NCBI GenBank assembly: GCA_964036315.1
Contig: OZ038485.1
Coordinates: forward strand, 100,795,102 to 100,859,101
Reading direction: 5' to 3'
DNA length: 64,000 bases
DNA from: Acanthosepion esculentum
Lineage: Eukaryota > Mollusca > Cephalopoda > Sepiida > Sepiidae
Shown: positions 30,309-42,339 of the stretch, piece by piece
How the letters are laid out: each line of letters begins with the position of its first letter
How positions within the stretch are numbered: position 1 is the first letter of the stretch
Made by a program: the position numbers and the translations under genes
The notes under the pieces: generated by a model
What the model was told of the DNA's origin: nothing
The model's input: only the letters and a program-made list of their open reading frames with translations
Databases searched by the model: none

Positions 30309-30860
30309 TCGTGTATAAGTTTACTTCTTGTCTAGTGAGACCTCAGAATTTTTTTTTTCATATAGCTCATGTATAATGGCGATCAGTATTATTAGGCCTA
30401 CCGTAATAAGATATTGCAGTACTAAGCATCGTTCCGGACATATTTAATAGCAAATAAATGGTTACCTAAAAATGGTGAGAAAAACTACTTACCGTAAAGT
30501 ATCTGATACGAAGATTTAGGTACCTTATTTTGTTTTAGTTCATGCCTGACTACGGTAGCTCATTTACCCTGAGCCTGCCTCCTACGTAGCCTGATTACTG
30601 TCTGATAACGTGATCACAAATAACTAATCAGGTTACATTTTAACCAGATAGCAATTGGGGCCATTCTTTTGTATAAAACGGAAAGAGTTTTCGAGGTTCG
30701 TTTAGATGCGAAGCATATCACAGCATAGCCAGACATCTCTCCATTTCAATTGAAATTTTAAAATCATAGAATTGGGAAAACCATAAAGTTACTGTAAATA
30801 AATATTTTCAAAGATTCAAGTTGCATTTTCAACTTCGTTTTACCCGTATGAGATAGATAA
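30308..30860. other. No recognisable feature
   Basis: Unassigned sequence; part (30600-30660) shares words with 23750-23880. Confidence 0.4.
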
Positions 30861-30870
30861 GATCAGAATG

Positions 30871-30935
<65 letters not shown>

Positions 30936-31061
30936 TCAAATATGGATTGGAATCCGACAGAATGATAACATAAAGAACAAATAGAAAATGTTTATCAATG
31001 TAAAATGTTTCGCTTTTACTAAAGATTCATCATTTGTGCTGTTTGAATTCCACTGGTTAAT

Positions 31062-31120
<59 letters not shown>

Positions 31121-31130
31121 GATCAGGATG

Positions 31131-31201
<71 letters not shown>

Positions 31202-31210
31202 ATCAGGATG

Positions 31211-31276
<66 letters not shown>

Positions 31277-31290
31277 GAAGGATCAGGAGG

Positions 31291-31351
<61 letters not shown>

Positions 31352-31352
31352 T
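30861..31352. repeat. GATA arrays with shared spacer
   Basis: Five GATA blocks. Spacer GATCAGGATGAGATAG (or GATCAGGAGGAG) separates blocks at about 31121, 31202 and 31281. The same spacer organises the larger array at 40157-40710. A non-repeat gap (30936-31062) separates the first block. Confidence 0.95.
30936..31062 (-). repeat. Possible PLE terminal-repeat remnant in GATA gap
   Basis: The minus strand reads AATGATGAATCTTTAGTAAA then AGCGAAAC, similar to a CTGATGA-stem-GAAAC pattern seen in PLE terminal repeats. The first box lacks CT and no cleavage triplet is clear, so it is a weak call. Confidence 0.25.
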
Positions 31353-32147
31353 GAACAGACTGGCATAAATGTTTTGTTCTCATCCCAAATTTAACTAAAT
31401 ATATGCTAAAGCAAGTGTTAAACTTTTTATACAACTTTCTTTCTGTATATTCCCCATGTTTTCAGCTTGTTTATTTACTTCCATTCACCTCACCGTCATC
31501 ACGTGACATCTCCATCCGCTAAATTCTCCTTCCAACCCAACCTTTGGCAGCCATCTTTCTAACTAAGGCAACTATCAAAGCGTGGAATGAAGAACGGTCA
31601 CTCTGTAAACGCCATGACCAAAATGAGCAGCCGTAACAAACACTGATGAAGCAGCCTTTATTAAATATAGATTGTCTGTCATTTTCTGTAAATTCTTATC
31701 AAAATCGTATCAATCAGTTCGTCGAGGTTAAGACGTTTCTCTAAGTTTCTTTAAAAATTCAATTAAAAATCGTATCCAATCTTTAATTGAATAACTCAAT
31801 ACAAAACATTTCAGTAATCCACCCTAAGCTGACCGAAGCGGGAGTGGCCTAGTGCTAGACAGACCAGTGAAAGGCACCGACGAGACGGTTTTGATCTAGG
31901 CTTCAAGTTGTATTAACATAAATTCAGTTTTGAAGTAAACACACCTTTTCATATGCGCGGGCACATTAATTTCGTTAATGCAAAAGTTCCCGGCAATATA
32001 TTTTACACGGGATTAGAATTTGCTTAACTATTTTTTTTTTAAACGTAAAGCGGGAAGAAAAAACTAAGCGCCAATTGTAAAAAAAAAAAAAAAAAAAAAA
32101 ACGTTGGCTAAGAATCGTTGTGCCTCTTGTATTGTTTTATTCATAAA
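31353..32147. other. Spacer with decayed tRNA-like SINE head
   Basis: Mostly unassigned. At 31843-31900 GAGTGGCCTAGTGCTAGAC followed 45 bp later by GGTTTTGATCTAGG resembles box A and a degraded box B of a tRNA-derived SINE. The rest has no visible feature apart from a 25-base A-run near 32080. Confidence 0.35.
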
Positions 32148-33021
32148 CAGTGTGCGATGGATAAATTGTCGTCGAAATTACGTAAAAATGAAAATAATAC
32201 TGACATCTCATTTTAACTGATACATTTACTAAAATTACACAAGAAATATCTTGAAATACTAAAGCGTAAATTTATTCAGTAAAATCGCCATTGGCTTGAA
32301 CCACAGCCTCCAGACGATTTCGGAAACTTCTGCATCTCTTCTGGGCGGTCTCCTTGTATAAGTTGGTGAATGCTGCCATAATCCTTGCCTTCAGTTCATC
32401 TTTGGTGTTACCAGGAGTTTTGTTTCTCTCTCGCTCAACTGTACCCCACACATAATAATCAAAGGGTTTTCAGTCTGGGGAGTTAGGCGGCCAGATGTAA
32501 GGAGTGATGTGGAAGCAGTGATGTGGAATAATTGGGTTCTTCTGCTTATTTGGCATGGTGCAGTTGCATGTTACCAGACATAATATCTTCCAACAGCCTC
32601 CCTCTTGACCCAGGGCAGCACTACCTTAACGTAGGCTTCTGTGTTGGGTCTGAGGCCCTCACCAACAAATTTGAGTGTTTTTTTCTTATCAGAACGATCA
32701 GGCTGAGTTTTCCGAGTTGTCATATCTTCGTAATCCCAATTAGACTCATCCAACTTTTTCCGAATCCCCTGCACTGTCCTCACATTGACACTCAGACAAT
32801 CTGAAATGTTCAGTATTGGTGCTTCCGGCGAGAATGACAAGCAGTTCATCATGCCGTTTCCGATTTCCTGGCTGAAGAAATTCCGTCATTGTGCTCTTTT
32901 TCTCACATACGGTGCCCAAATCACCCTACTATAGTATACTGACAAAATAAATAAAAAATAAACAACGCGCATGCGCGAAATTAAAAATATAAAATGGCGA
33001 TAATTTACCCATCGCACCCAG
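32148..33021 (-). mobile_element. Internally deleted mariner-like element, copy 2
   Basis: 874 bp; TIRs CAGTGTGCGATGGATAAATT and the inverse of CTGGGTGCGATGGGTAAATT. Minus strand, right side: MMNCLSFSPEAPILNISDCL, SVNVRTVQGIRKKLDESNWD, an HTH N-terminus. Left side: PYIWPPNSPD, YYVWGTVERE, NTKDELKARIMAAFTNLYKE, the C-terminal third of a mariner transposase with the D/E-region PPNSPD motif. The catalytic middle is deleted. No TA duplication is kept. Same deletion style as 20212-21066. Confidence 0.8.
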
Positions 33022-33319
33022 TTTAGAAAGAAGTACAGCACAAGAGACGTGCTACGAATTGGAAATGTCAAAATCAAGCAAATACATCGATTTCACTGTA
33101 TGGGAAATTTTATGACAGAAGGCAATTTATATAGGACACCGAAATCCGAAGACATTTCAATTATAAAGATGCTTTCCAAAAGCCAAACAGATTATTAAGA
33201 AACGGGTAATTTTTTTTAAGCAAATCGCCCCAAGCAAGACGGAAGTGCCACTAGCAAGTAAGGGGTTACAGAGAGTGAGAGTAAGAGTAAAGAGGAGTGT
33301 TTGGGGAAAGGATAAAGAG
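33022..33319. other. No recognisable feature
   Basis: Unassigned. Confidence 0.45.
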
Positions 33320-33650
33320 AAAGACAGGTATCAAGGTCCAGTTATCAGAAGATGTCGATTGACATTACATTTGAATATTTGAAGATTATAGCTATCAAGG
33401 AAGCAAGTAAGTGGAAGGGACTTCCACTGACGGGAAGTGTGAGATAAAATATTTTCTAAAAAAACAACTAAACTGAGTTTCCTATTTCCAGGTTTCAGAC
33501 CTTTAGCCAATTCGACACCATTTGTCGTAAGAATTACTAACAAACTCTTTGAGTTATTCAGCCAGAAAGAGAACAAGTTAAAATCGTTTTGTGTCAGCCC
33601 CACTATGTCTTCCAAACTGAGCAATGGTGAGACGAAAAAGATCACTTAGG
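33320..33650 (-). pseudogene. CR1/Jockey-like LINE extreme C-terminus
   Basis: Minus frame 33331-33645 ends HTSRQWKSLPLTCFLDSYNL then QIFKCNVNRHLL, the last residues of the LINE family also seen at 4267 and 59225 (LWNSLP...NLFKSRVNRHL). Confidence 0.6.
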
Positions 33651-34018
33651 CCTTCAGTAATGGTACAAAAAAGGAGGGAACAGTACAGAGGAAAACTGGA
33701 TCAGGGAGTCACAACAGGAATAAGGATCATTATCTCAACTTAGAGCTAAAAAGATCAATTTTGAAAAGATCCATAAGACGTTTGGCACGTGAGAGAGAAG
33801 TTTCACCTATGGCAGACCAAAGAGCAGTGAAAAAGGACTTGAAAATGAAATCGTACGTGAAACCTGTGAGGCACCTTGTTACTCCAGGACAGAAAGTTAG
33901 AAGGTTACAGAAGGCGAAGATCATCATGAATAAGATGCAAAATAATCCTGGAATAATATATGTATATATGAACTTAATTTCAATCCTTCGTGAGCATCCA
34001 ATAATTAACTATGATTAA
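33651..34018 (+). pseudogene. DNA-transposase N-terminal HTH fragment
   Basis: The plus frame reads KRSILKRSIRRLAREREVSP, then VKKDLKMKSYVKPVRHLVTP and VRRLQKAKIIMNK. Pattern RSIRxLAxE....S...rav..DLk.KSY...r...TP....R....A resembles the HTH region of Tc1/mariner-superfamily transposases. The catalytic domain is not present downstream. Confidence 0.5.
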
Positions 34019-34234
34019 TTAATGATGAACATGTCATTTTCGTTTATGATCGACTTCATCACGATTCTCCTGTTAAGCTTGGAGAGAAATTATGCATTCT
34101 TATTGTTCAAAGCCTCGGAGAATTCCAGTAAGATATCTTTAATCATTCTTAAGATACAACGGTACAAACTTAATCTTTCACGTGGACAATTTTGGTTTTA
34201 CACGATTTAGACAATTTTACTGTTACATCCGGTG
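34019..34234. other. No recognisable feature
   Basis: Unassigned AT-rich sequence. Confidence 0.45.
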
Positions 34235-34239
34235 TATGA

Positions 34240-34289
<50 letters not shown>

Positions 34290-34297
34290 CGGGTGTT

Positions 34298-34348
<51 letters not shown>
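34235..34348. repeat. AT, GT, GA compound microsatellite
   Basis: Three successive dinucleotide runs with a short GCGGGTGTTT insert. Confidence 0.96.
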
Positions 34349-34350
<2 letters not shown>

Positions 34351-34739
34351 ATATGTAAATTATGTTCAGGTAGGTTTTATCTGTGACTAAACAAAATGAA
34401 TAAAAATGTATTTCTTTAATATTACTCGCTTACATTTATCTTAGTATATTTGGAATTATGTCACTTTATGTCTTCTACATTTTTTGAATGACCTTTCAAC
34501 CACTTGCCGAATATTCATGAACGTTCTCAAATTTAAAAGCCTTGATTAACTAATGACATCCTTGCTCTTGTATATAAACACGTGAAACAGATTTAAATGC
34601 TAATATTTGTCTTGGTAAAGTCCCTCATAGGACAAAACTCGTCAGCTATGGATAGTCTTTCCACTTGTCTTCATACATAAATATATATAAATATTTTCTG
34701 TTTATATGTTATTTTTATAGATACAATTTTTAAAGTATA

Positions 34740-34895
34740 TGTACTGTTTATAATAAGCAGTATTAACTACATTTACCGACCTGAAGAAAATATGTCCTCC
34801 GACAAGAATCGAACCTGTATCCAACACGGAAATGTCATAAAGCCTTTCGTACCATACCATTTAGTTTCAGAGGAAGTGTATGGTTAGCAAAGTCA
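34740..34895 (-). mobile_element. tRNA-derived SINE
   Basis: On the minus strand, box A-like TGGTATGGTAC (34859-34849) and perfect box B GTTCGATTC (34814-34806) lie about 50 bp apart. Its 3' body (TAAATGTAGTTAATACTG) recurs inverted at once at 34918-34940 and also at 11780-11830. The 34350-34739 interval to its left shows nothing I recognise. Confidence 0.6.
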
Positions 34896-34896
34896 A

Positions 34897-35561
34897 ATGA
34901 CTGTTTTAAGCAACAAATTCAGGCCGGTAAATGTAGTTAATACTGTCTATAATAATCTGAATAATTCCACCTGTATTAAGCGCTACAATGCCGAATTCGA
35001 TGTCTCCATGTGGACTTATGACTCAGCCCAAGTTGCAGACCTAATATGTTTTTACATTTTAGATGTGCTTAGTAGAATCGTAAATCCAGAACTAACAGAG
35101 ATGTATCGGAACGTCGAACTTATTCTCATCCCTAACAGTAACAGACCACTAACAGCGAAATTACAAAAGCAAATTATCTGGGCCTTCAAATTCCTAGGGT
35201 TTCAGATCGAGATTTTCTCTAACCTCAAAATAGTTGATTACTTAGATATCACTCTTAACCTTAATGATGAAACCTTTAAACCTTACAATAAAGAGAATGA
35301 AACCCCCAACTATATTAATATCGGTTCTCACCACCCAGCACAATCCTAAGACAAATACCCACTATCGTCTGCACCAGGATTAGTAAACTATCATCTAATG
35401 AAAAATATTTAATAAAAATAAAGAAATATACGAAAAGCTCCCCCCCCACCAAAAAGTGGTTTCAAAAGTAAACTGTCTTACGCAACCATCATTAGTAATA
35501 CCAATACACAAAAAGCGGAATGTATGTGTAAAAATAGGAAAAGAAAAATCATTTATTTTCC

Positions 35562-35563
<2 letters not shown>
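34897..35563 (+). pseudogene. PLE reverse transcriptase fragment, second lineage
   Basis: The frame 34897-35349 contains LSRIVNPELTEMYRNVELIL at the catalytic block (the YRDD aspartates are replaced: YRNV), FKFLGFQIEIFSNLKIVDYL, DITLNLNDETFKPYNK and YINIGSHHPAQS. After a frameshift the text continues LRQIPTIVCTRISKLSSNEK and ends RKRKIIYFPN where an AT array begins. This matches the RT palm-to-thumb order of the PLE at 21955. Dead by active-site loss and frameshift. Confidence 0.75.

Positions 35564-35564
<1 letters not shown>

Positions 35565-35637
<73 letters not shown>
35565..35637. repeat. AT microsatellite at PLE breakpoint
   Basis: About 36 AT units starting exactly where the PLE reading frame stops. 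Confidence 0.97.
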
Positions 35638-35638
<1 letters not shown>

Positions 35639-35784
35639 CGAATTTAAAAAAATAATGTCTCAACTCATATCACTTTTTTTTAATGATTTCTAATAATTTT
35701 CTTTTATTTAAAGTACAAAAAACTACTTTCGGTGCCAATTTAAAAAAATTACCAGGGATGGCGTCAAACTTATGAACTGTATTG

Positions 35785-35787
<3 letters not shown>

Positions 35788-35852
<65 letters not shown>

Positions 35853-35968
35853 GTATCTGTATAAATATGTAAATAGGAAAATAATATAATCTACGAATAA
35901 AACTAGATGTACTTAAAAATAAACATTAAATACATTCACATATATATATAAATATACATGATATGCAA

Positions 35969-36030
<62 letters not shown>

Positions 36031-36115
36031 TCTGCATATCTATTCCTCTTTTTCTCTATCTCTCTATATATATCTGCATATATATATATATGAATGTATA
36101 TGTATACATATATAC
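35788..36115. repeat. Cluster of AT microsatellites
   Basis: AT arrays at 35788-35850 and 35970-36030 plus several shorter ones, with TATC/CTCT runs near 36045. Confidence 0.95.
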
Positions 36116-36690
36116 ATATGTGTGTGATTTATGAAAACTAATATAATTATATACAGTCCAATATTATATTAAGCCTCCCCCGGGAACAACAAAATCTGTT
36201 TTTTCTAACCTTTATTCACCAATGAAAAAGATTAAAATTGGAAAGTCATAAAAATCTAGACATCTTACGACTGATCCAAAGCTGGACAATTTTGAGTCGA
36301 GACACCATAAAATTACAACGATGCACTATTGACCCTTTACCAAAAATGAAAAAAAAATAGATAAATGAAATGATAAAAGAAAATCGTAAGTACAATATAA
36401 CTCCAAATCTCATCTGGGAAAGTTGCTGGTAATTGTGAACTTTAAAGACTGCAGTGAATATTTTCTTTGGAGAGCGATGATTCCAAACGATTCTGGAAAA
36501 AAGAATAAGAATTTTGTGAAAAAACATAATGCTGAGCAACCAAATGAGGATTTATTTGGCCTTGGTTGTGGTTGACTCCAATGATGGAGCCAATAAAAAT
36601 AACGGTAGAACACACGTAAACATTAATAGGTTATAAAATAAGTAATACTAACTTATTTGTGAGTGTCACTTTAAATGGAATCATTAGAGA
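36116..36690. other. No recognisable feature
   Basis: Short minus frames (36246-36539, 36410-36613) without known domain. Probably non-coding. Confidence 0.45.
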
Positions 36691-36694
36691 AAAT

Positions 36695-38130
36695 GAAATG
36701 AAATGTCTTATACAAATATCGGCCACAGTTTCCTTCAATTAAATATGGTTCTAATATTTGCTTTTATCACTCTATATTGTATCGTTAGAGTGAATGAAAA
36801 GAAATGTCGTATTGAAATATTGGCCTCTGCTTTCTTCCTATATATGCTTTTAGTATTTGCATTTATCACTCTATATGGTATCGTTAGACAGAATGAAAAA
36901 AATGTCCTATGGAAATATTGGCCTCTGCTTTCTTCCTATATATGCTTTTAGTATTTGCATTTATCACTCTATATGGTATCGTTAGACAGAATGAAAAAAA
37001 TGTCCTATGGAAATATTGGCCTCTGCTTTCTTCCTATATATGCTTTTAGTATTTGCATTTATCACTCTATATGGTATCGTTAGAAAGGATAAAAGATACT
37101 GTCCTATGGAAATATAGGCCTCTGCTTTCTTCCTATATATGCTTTTAGTATGTGCTTTTATCACTCTATATGGTATCGTTAGAAAGAATGAAAGATAATG
37201 TCCTATGGAAATATTGGCCTCTGGTTCCTTCCTATATATGCTTTTAGTATTTGCTTTTATCACTCTATATGGTATCGTGAGAAAGAATGAAAGATAATGT
37301 TCTATGGAAATATTGGACTCTTCTTCCTTCCTATATATGCTTTTAGTATTTGCTTTTATCACTCTATATAGTATCGTTAGAAAGCATGAAAGAAAATTTT
37401 ATATGGAAATATTGGTCTCTGGTTCCTTCCTATATATGCTTTTAGTATTTGCTTTTATCACTCTAAATGGTATCGTTAGATAGAATGAAAGATAAGTTCC
37501 TATTGAAATATTGGTCTCTGGTTCCTTCCTATATATGCTATTAGTATTTGCTTTTATCACTCTATATGGTATTGTTAGAAAGAATGAAAGAACATTTTAT
37601 ATGGAAATATTGGTCTCTGGTTCCTTCCTATATATGCTTTTAGTATTTGCTTTTATCACTCTATATGGTATCGTTAGAAAAAAATGAAAGAAAATTTTCT
37701 ATTGAAATATTGGTCTCTGGTTCCTTCCTATATATGCCTTTACTATTTGCTTTTATCACTCTATATGGTATCGTTAGAAAGAATGAATGATAATGTCCTA
37801 TGGTAATATTGGCCTCTGCTTTCTACCTATATATGCTTTTAGTATTTACTTTTATCACTCTATATGGTATCGTTAGAAAGAATGAAAGGAAATGTTCTAT
37901 GGAAATATTGGTCTCTGGTTCCTTCCTATATATGCTTTTAGTATTTATTTTTATCACTCTATATGGTATCGTTAGAAAAAATGAAAGGAAATGTCCTATT
38001 GAAATATTGGTCTCTGCTTCCTTCCTATATATGTTTTTAGTATTTGCTTTTATCACTCTAGATTGGTATCGTTAGAAAGAATGAAAGGAAATGTTTTATG
38101 AAAATCTTGGCCTCAGGTTCCTTCCTATAT
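36695..38130. repeat. 98/99-bp tandem repeat array, about 14 copies
   Basis: Units recur at 98-99 bp (for example GCCTCTGCTTTCTTCCTATA at 36823, 36921, 37019, 37118). Because 99 is a multiple of three, both strands stay open for several units, giving 33-residue peptide repeats such as MLLVFAFITLYGIVR (plus) and MIKANTKSIYRK (minus). Different units break different frames, which argues against a protein. No similarity to other repeats in the window. Confidence 0.95.
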
Positions 38131-38270
38131 TATTTGCTTGCATCTCTTCTATAGAAACACGTTTCTGTTGTTTTCCGTCTTATTCGTATCCCTGAGGAAA
38201 TTGTCCAGAATTCACTGCCATATAAGACGATTGGTAACAGTTACCTGTTCAGCACTATTTCTGAACCTAA
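38131..38270 (-). pseudogene. RTE-like LINE short fragment
   Basis: TCTATAGAAACACGTTTCTG ... CCTGAGGAAATTGTCCAGAA ... TTCACTGCCATATAAGACGA parallels 19520-19600, the 'CEYWTISS..RR' block inverted. Confidence 0.5.
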
Positions 38271-38639
38271 CTACTTTTGAGTTATATTCACTGTCATCTC
38301 AAAGGAACTGATAAATTTCTCAATTGTCCAATTTTAATTTTAAAACCGTTCCCAAGTACAGATTATACTAATTTTCGTAATGATTATTTCTTATTTTAGA
38401 AAATAGAATATAGGCTCGGCAGATACTATTATTTATTCAAGAAAAAAATTGTTAGGACGAAGCAGCCTCTGACACTAAATCTATAAACAGTACATGGCAT
38501 CAACAAAATACATCGTATTTTTACTTGAGCCCATAGATTGACATAAATTTTGAGCCTATAAGTTTACGTTGGTCGGGTTTATGCATGTGTCTATAAATAG
38601 ATATAGGTCGTGTTTATACTTGAGTCAATAGCTTGATAT
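38271..38639. other. AT-rich spacer
   Basis: No feature apart from the start of loosely repeated GTCGTGTTTATACTTGAG words at 38560-38630. Confidence 0.45.
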
Positions 38640-38935
38640 AGACACTATTTACATTATTCGGACTATTATCCTCATTTTTGTCACCATGTTTATTATAACG
38701 TTTCGGCCCTTGTACGCTCCGGCCTTCTTCAGGTGGTTGGACTGTCGAACTGAACCCTTTATTTCGCTCACTGGGGTAGACTGTTCTAGATCCGCGTGCC
38801 ATGTTTAATGGATGTCAGTTATCAGTTATCACCTGTTAATTTCCCTCTGAAAGTTCTCCACTATTTTAGCTGGATATTAAACTCAGACTCCTTGGGTCCT
38901 GTCACTGGATCTAACCAACACCTTTATCAACTGTT
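38640..38935 (-). mobile_element. tRNA-derived SINE with hammerhead-like core, inverted copy
   Basis: Full body in minus orientation: tail phrase CATTATTCGGACTATTATCC, GAAAC/GGCC/CTGAAGA block (about 38694-38737), head around ATTAAACTCAGAC (degenerate box B). Faces the copy at 38945 head to head. Confidence 0.7.
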
Positions 38936-38944
38936 CCATGTGTC

Positions 38945-39200
38945 CTTGAGACAAGACTCACAGAGTGTGAGTTCAATACCCGGTTAAGGCAGTGGAGAAC
39001 TTGGTGGGAGGAATTAACAGGAGATAACTGATAACTGACATCCATTAAACATGGCACGTGGAACTAGAACAGTCTACCCCAGTGGGCGAAATAAAGGGTT
39101 CAGTTCGACATTCTAACCATCTGCTAAGGTCGAAACGTTGTAATAAATATGGCGACAAAGATGGAGACAATAGTCCGAATAATGTAAATAGTGTACATAA
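38945..39200 (+). mobile_element. tRNA-derived SINE, plus copy of the pair
   Basis: Starts at GAGTGTGAGTTCAATACCCG (box B GTTCAATAC kept), has the body to CAGTTCGACATTC, then a deletion removes the middle of the hammerhead-like region (only CATCTGCTAAGGTCGAAACG remains). Confidence 0.7.
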
Positions 39201-39229
39201 TCCCTCATCTCAGAAATATAGAGAGAAGC

Positions 39230-39585
39230 TTGACATAGGTCGTGTTTATACTTGAGTTAATAGGTAGATATAGATCGTGCTTATACTTTAGTCAATCGGT
39301 AGATGTGGGTCGTGTTTAGGCTCGAGAAAATGGGCAGACATTGGTCGTGTTTATACTTGATTCAATAGGTAGAAATTGATCGCGTTTATACTCGATTGAA
39401 TAAGTAGACATAGGTCGTGTTTATACTTGATTCAATAGTAGAAACTTATCGCGTTTATACTTTATTTAATAAGTAGATATAGGTCGTGTTTATACATGAT
39501 TCAATAGTAGAAAATGATCGCGTTTATACTGGATTTAATATGTAGACATAGGTCGTGTTTATACATTGGTAGACATTGGTTACCC
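39230..39585. repeat. Degenerate tandem repeat of GTCGTGTTTATAC units
   Basis: About seven imperfect units of 45-60 bp with core words GACATAGGTCGTGTTTATAC and TTGATTCAATAG. A similar core (GGTTTATACTTGAGTCTATA) makes the array at 45170-45990. Confidence 0.85.
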
Positions 39586-40156
39586 ATATCTAATTCTGTA
39601 AGAATCCAAAGGCTTAGTGGCTCCTTTCGGGAGGGAGCCTGTTTTAACCATCTTCAGAGGATACAATCGGCTAATTTTCGACCTAGCCTAAAGGACAAGG
39701 AATATGTAAATAAAAATGCAAAGAATAGAATTATACCATAAAAAAATAGAAAGTCAGGATAAAAAAAAAAACGAAAGAAAGAAAGAAAGATAAAAGAAAG
39801 AGGGAGAGGGAAATAAAGAAACGCCAAAGTGAATAATATCGAATAAGAGAAGTGGAGAATGGTAAGTAAGAATAAATAGCGATACATAATATGGCGAAAG
39901 TAAAGAAGGGGTGGGTTTAAATAATTGACTAACTGACATTGCCGACGTGTGTCATATTACACGCCATGACGACTGAGTGCGGAGTAATACAAGACGTCGG
40001 CAGAACGTCGGTACCCTCCCCGCTTTTAACCGCACCAGTCAGTTGCCTTTGTTACTGCGCCAAATGTCGGAAACTTAGAAACCTTATGAGAACTGTGTGT
40101 GACCTCTCTTTTCGAAACGTCGATTCAGTTTCTTTCACTTCATATCTATCAGTATG
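39586..40156. other. Unassigned sequence with a GAAA patch
   Basis: 39750-39800 has GAAAGAAA runs; 39940-40150 is GC-richer with a 73-codon plus frame of unknown nature. No recognised domain. Confidence 0.4.
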
Positions 40157-40157
40157 T

Positions 40158-40204
<47 letters not shown>

Positions 40205-40214
40205 GATCAGGATG

Positions 40215-40288
<74 letters not shown>

Positions 40289-40298
40289 GATCAGGATG

Positions 40299-40365
<67 letters not shown>

Positions 40366-40374
40366 ATCAGGATG

Positions 40375-40440
<66 letters not shown>

Positions 40441-40450
40441 GATCAGGATG

Positions 40451-40504
<54 letters not shown>

Positions 40505-40518
40505 GAAGGATCAGGATG

Positions 40519-40576
<58 letters not shown>

Positions 40577-40586
40577 GACCAGGATG

Positions 40587-40652
<66 letters not shown>

Positions 40653-40666
40653 GAAGGATCAGGATG

Positions 40667-40713
<47 letters not shown>

Positions 40714-40814
40714 GAGAGATATGAACAAAGAAATAAGGAAAAAGTAAGATAGAGAAATGCATACATACATACATACATATATACATTAAATACATACATA
40801 AACGCGGAAAGACT

Positions 40815-40860
<46 letters not shown>

Positions 40861-40885
40861 TTGAAAGGATAATCGTTAAACAGAC

Positions 40886-40924
<39 letters not shown>

Positions 40925-41047
40925 AAGATAGATAGATATGAACAAAGAAATAAAGAAAAAGTAAGATAGAGAGATGCATACATACATAGATACATACATG
41001 CGGAAAGACTAAGATAGATATATAGATAGATAGATAGATAGATAGAT
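40157..41047. repeat. GATA arrays with higher-order structure
   Basis: Eight GATA blocks of about 40-70 bp separated by GGATCAGGATGAGATAG (40203, 40288, 40366, 40441, 40507, 40577, 40657), then ATACATACA stretches and further GATA blocks to 41047. A second HOR word, TATGAACAAAGAAATAAGGA, occurs at 40719 and 40937. Tyr/Leu/Ser-rich minus frames are repeat artefacts. Confidence 0.97.
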
Positions 41048-41336
41048 CAACTGTTAGCATTAGAAATAGTTTGTTATATGTATGTTTTATAAAATATTTC
41101 ATTTTTTTTTGTTTCAAAACACGGTCAAGATATTTCCATGTTCAAAGTTAATATTATTAAGTTGAAATATAATCCTTGAAAATGGCTAAATGTATAGCCG
41201 AAAGCGCTCGCATAAAAAGAACATTCGGACAGTTTTTATATAATTTATCATCGGAAAAGAAAAACATTGTTAGATCGCACGAGAAATTATATAAAAAAAC
41301 TAAATAAAAGCACCTTGTCAGTCGTTTTTAATGATA

Positions 41337-41340
<4 letters not shown>
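41048..41340 (+). repeat. Possible PLE terminal-repeat remnant
   Basis: 41170-41210 reads CTTGAAAATGGCTAAATGTA then TAGCCGAAAGCGC: a GGCT/AGCC stem between boxes resembling CTGANGA and GAAA. Cleavage triplet is not evident. An AT array follows at 41341, as with other PLE remnants. Confidence 0.35.

Positions 41341-41382
<42 letters not shown>
41341..41382. repeat. AT microsatellite
   Basis: About 20 AT units. Confidence 0.96.
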
Positions 41383-41384
<2 letters not shown>

Positions 41385-41399
41385 GATTATGTCACAGTT

Positions 41400-42330
41400 A
41401 ATGGGTGCACCTCTAAAAATCTAGGTGACGAGATGTGGGTATATGATTTATCCTCTGACGCAACTATCACTGATAGGAACTGGTTTGTAACGTTCATTAC
41501 CAACAACACCAAAGCTAGTAATTCTTCCATCAGCGAGCTGAACCTAAGTTTGTCCCAGTCATAATGAACTCGCACTGAGGCATATTGCCTTGTACGTCTA
41601 TTGGGAGGCAAGTTAGCCCCAGACCTCAAGTAAAACTCGTGCATAACATCGGTAAAGAAGCTGAGAAAATTGTTGGTTCCTTGTATCGTTCCAGAAACTA
41701 CCGGAGTCCTCCTGTCCTGCTCCATCTTTACAAGAGTCAAATCAGACCAAAGATATTGCCATAGCTGTGCTGGATCTGCATGATATCTAAACTCCAGCCT
41801 AGGTAGATTCCGCAAACGTTTATGCAGATTTGTAGGTGATAAATGATTTTCCACTTTGCAGCCCCTTTCCCAAAGACAAACATAGCATATTTTTTACTAC
41901 TGTTCACCAAATACAAGGCCCAAGAGCTACTCAATGTAGATGGTCACTCTTTGAAATGGCATGAACCTAAGAGAAAACGAGAAGTTCATTTTATGGAGGA
42001 AATATGACGATTAACCCTACACTTGAAGACGTTCAGATTGTAGTGATCAGGAAAACATCCCCTCGGGAGCCTGTTCCACTAGTATTTATTTCTTGGGAAG
42101 AAACTGTCCTTCTTAGTAATGGAATATAGAGGGAATAAGAAATAGGATACGGCGCGTTCCAGCTGCAAATGTTAGAACGAAAGAATTTAACACGTCAGAA
42201 CACTTGCCATGGAAAGAGCGATGAGAGAGGGGCTTGCGATGTTTCTACTGTGTTAAAGGGGCTGTAGGGCTGAAAATAATTCATCATCCTCAAGGACACC
42301 TGGACGCTTTTGGACACTTTCAAGCAAGGA
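41400..42330 (+). pseudogene. CR1/Jockey-like LINE, RT C-terminal region and 3' UTR
   Basis: Plus frames contain HNIGKEAEKIVGSLYRSRNY, VLLHLYKSQIRPKI, then frameshifted RFRKRLCRFVGDK and LQPLSQRQ, and later the 3' UTR phrase GTAGTGATCAGGAAAACATC. Order agrees with other copies of the family (thumb, then the LFYKYFHGN region). The long minus ORF 41387-41854 is antisense. Confidence 0.7.
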
Positions 42331-42339
42331 GAGGGTACC

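Noticed and set aside
31000..31050. Full hammerhead ribozyme in the GATA gap
   Set aside because: First core box lacks CT and stem I and the cleavage triplet are not visible.
36695..38130. Transmembrane repeat protein (MLLVFAFITLYGIVR units)
   Set aside because: Frames survive only because the unit is near 99 bp, and 98-bp units break them; the minus strand is equally open.
39939..40160. 73-codon Cys-containing ORF
   Set aside because: Short, no recognised domain, runs into a GATA array; not distinguishable from chance.
40291..41117. Tyr/Leu/Ser repeat proteins
   Set aside because: Translation of GATA arrays.
41387..41854. 155-codon minus ORF
   Set aside because: Antisense to LINE text (HNIGKEAEKIVGSLYRSRNY) on the plus strand.
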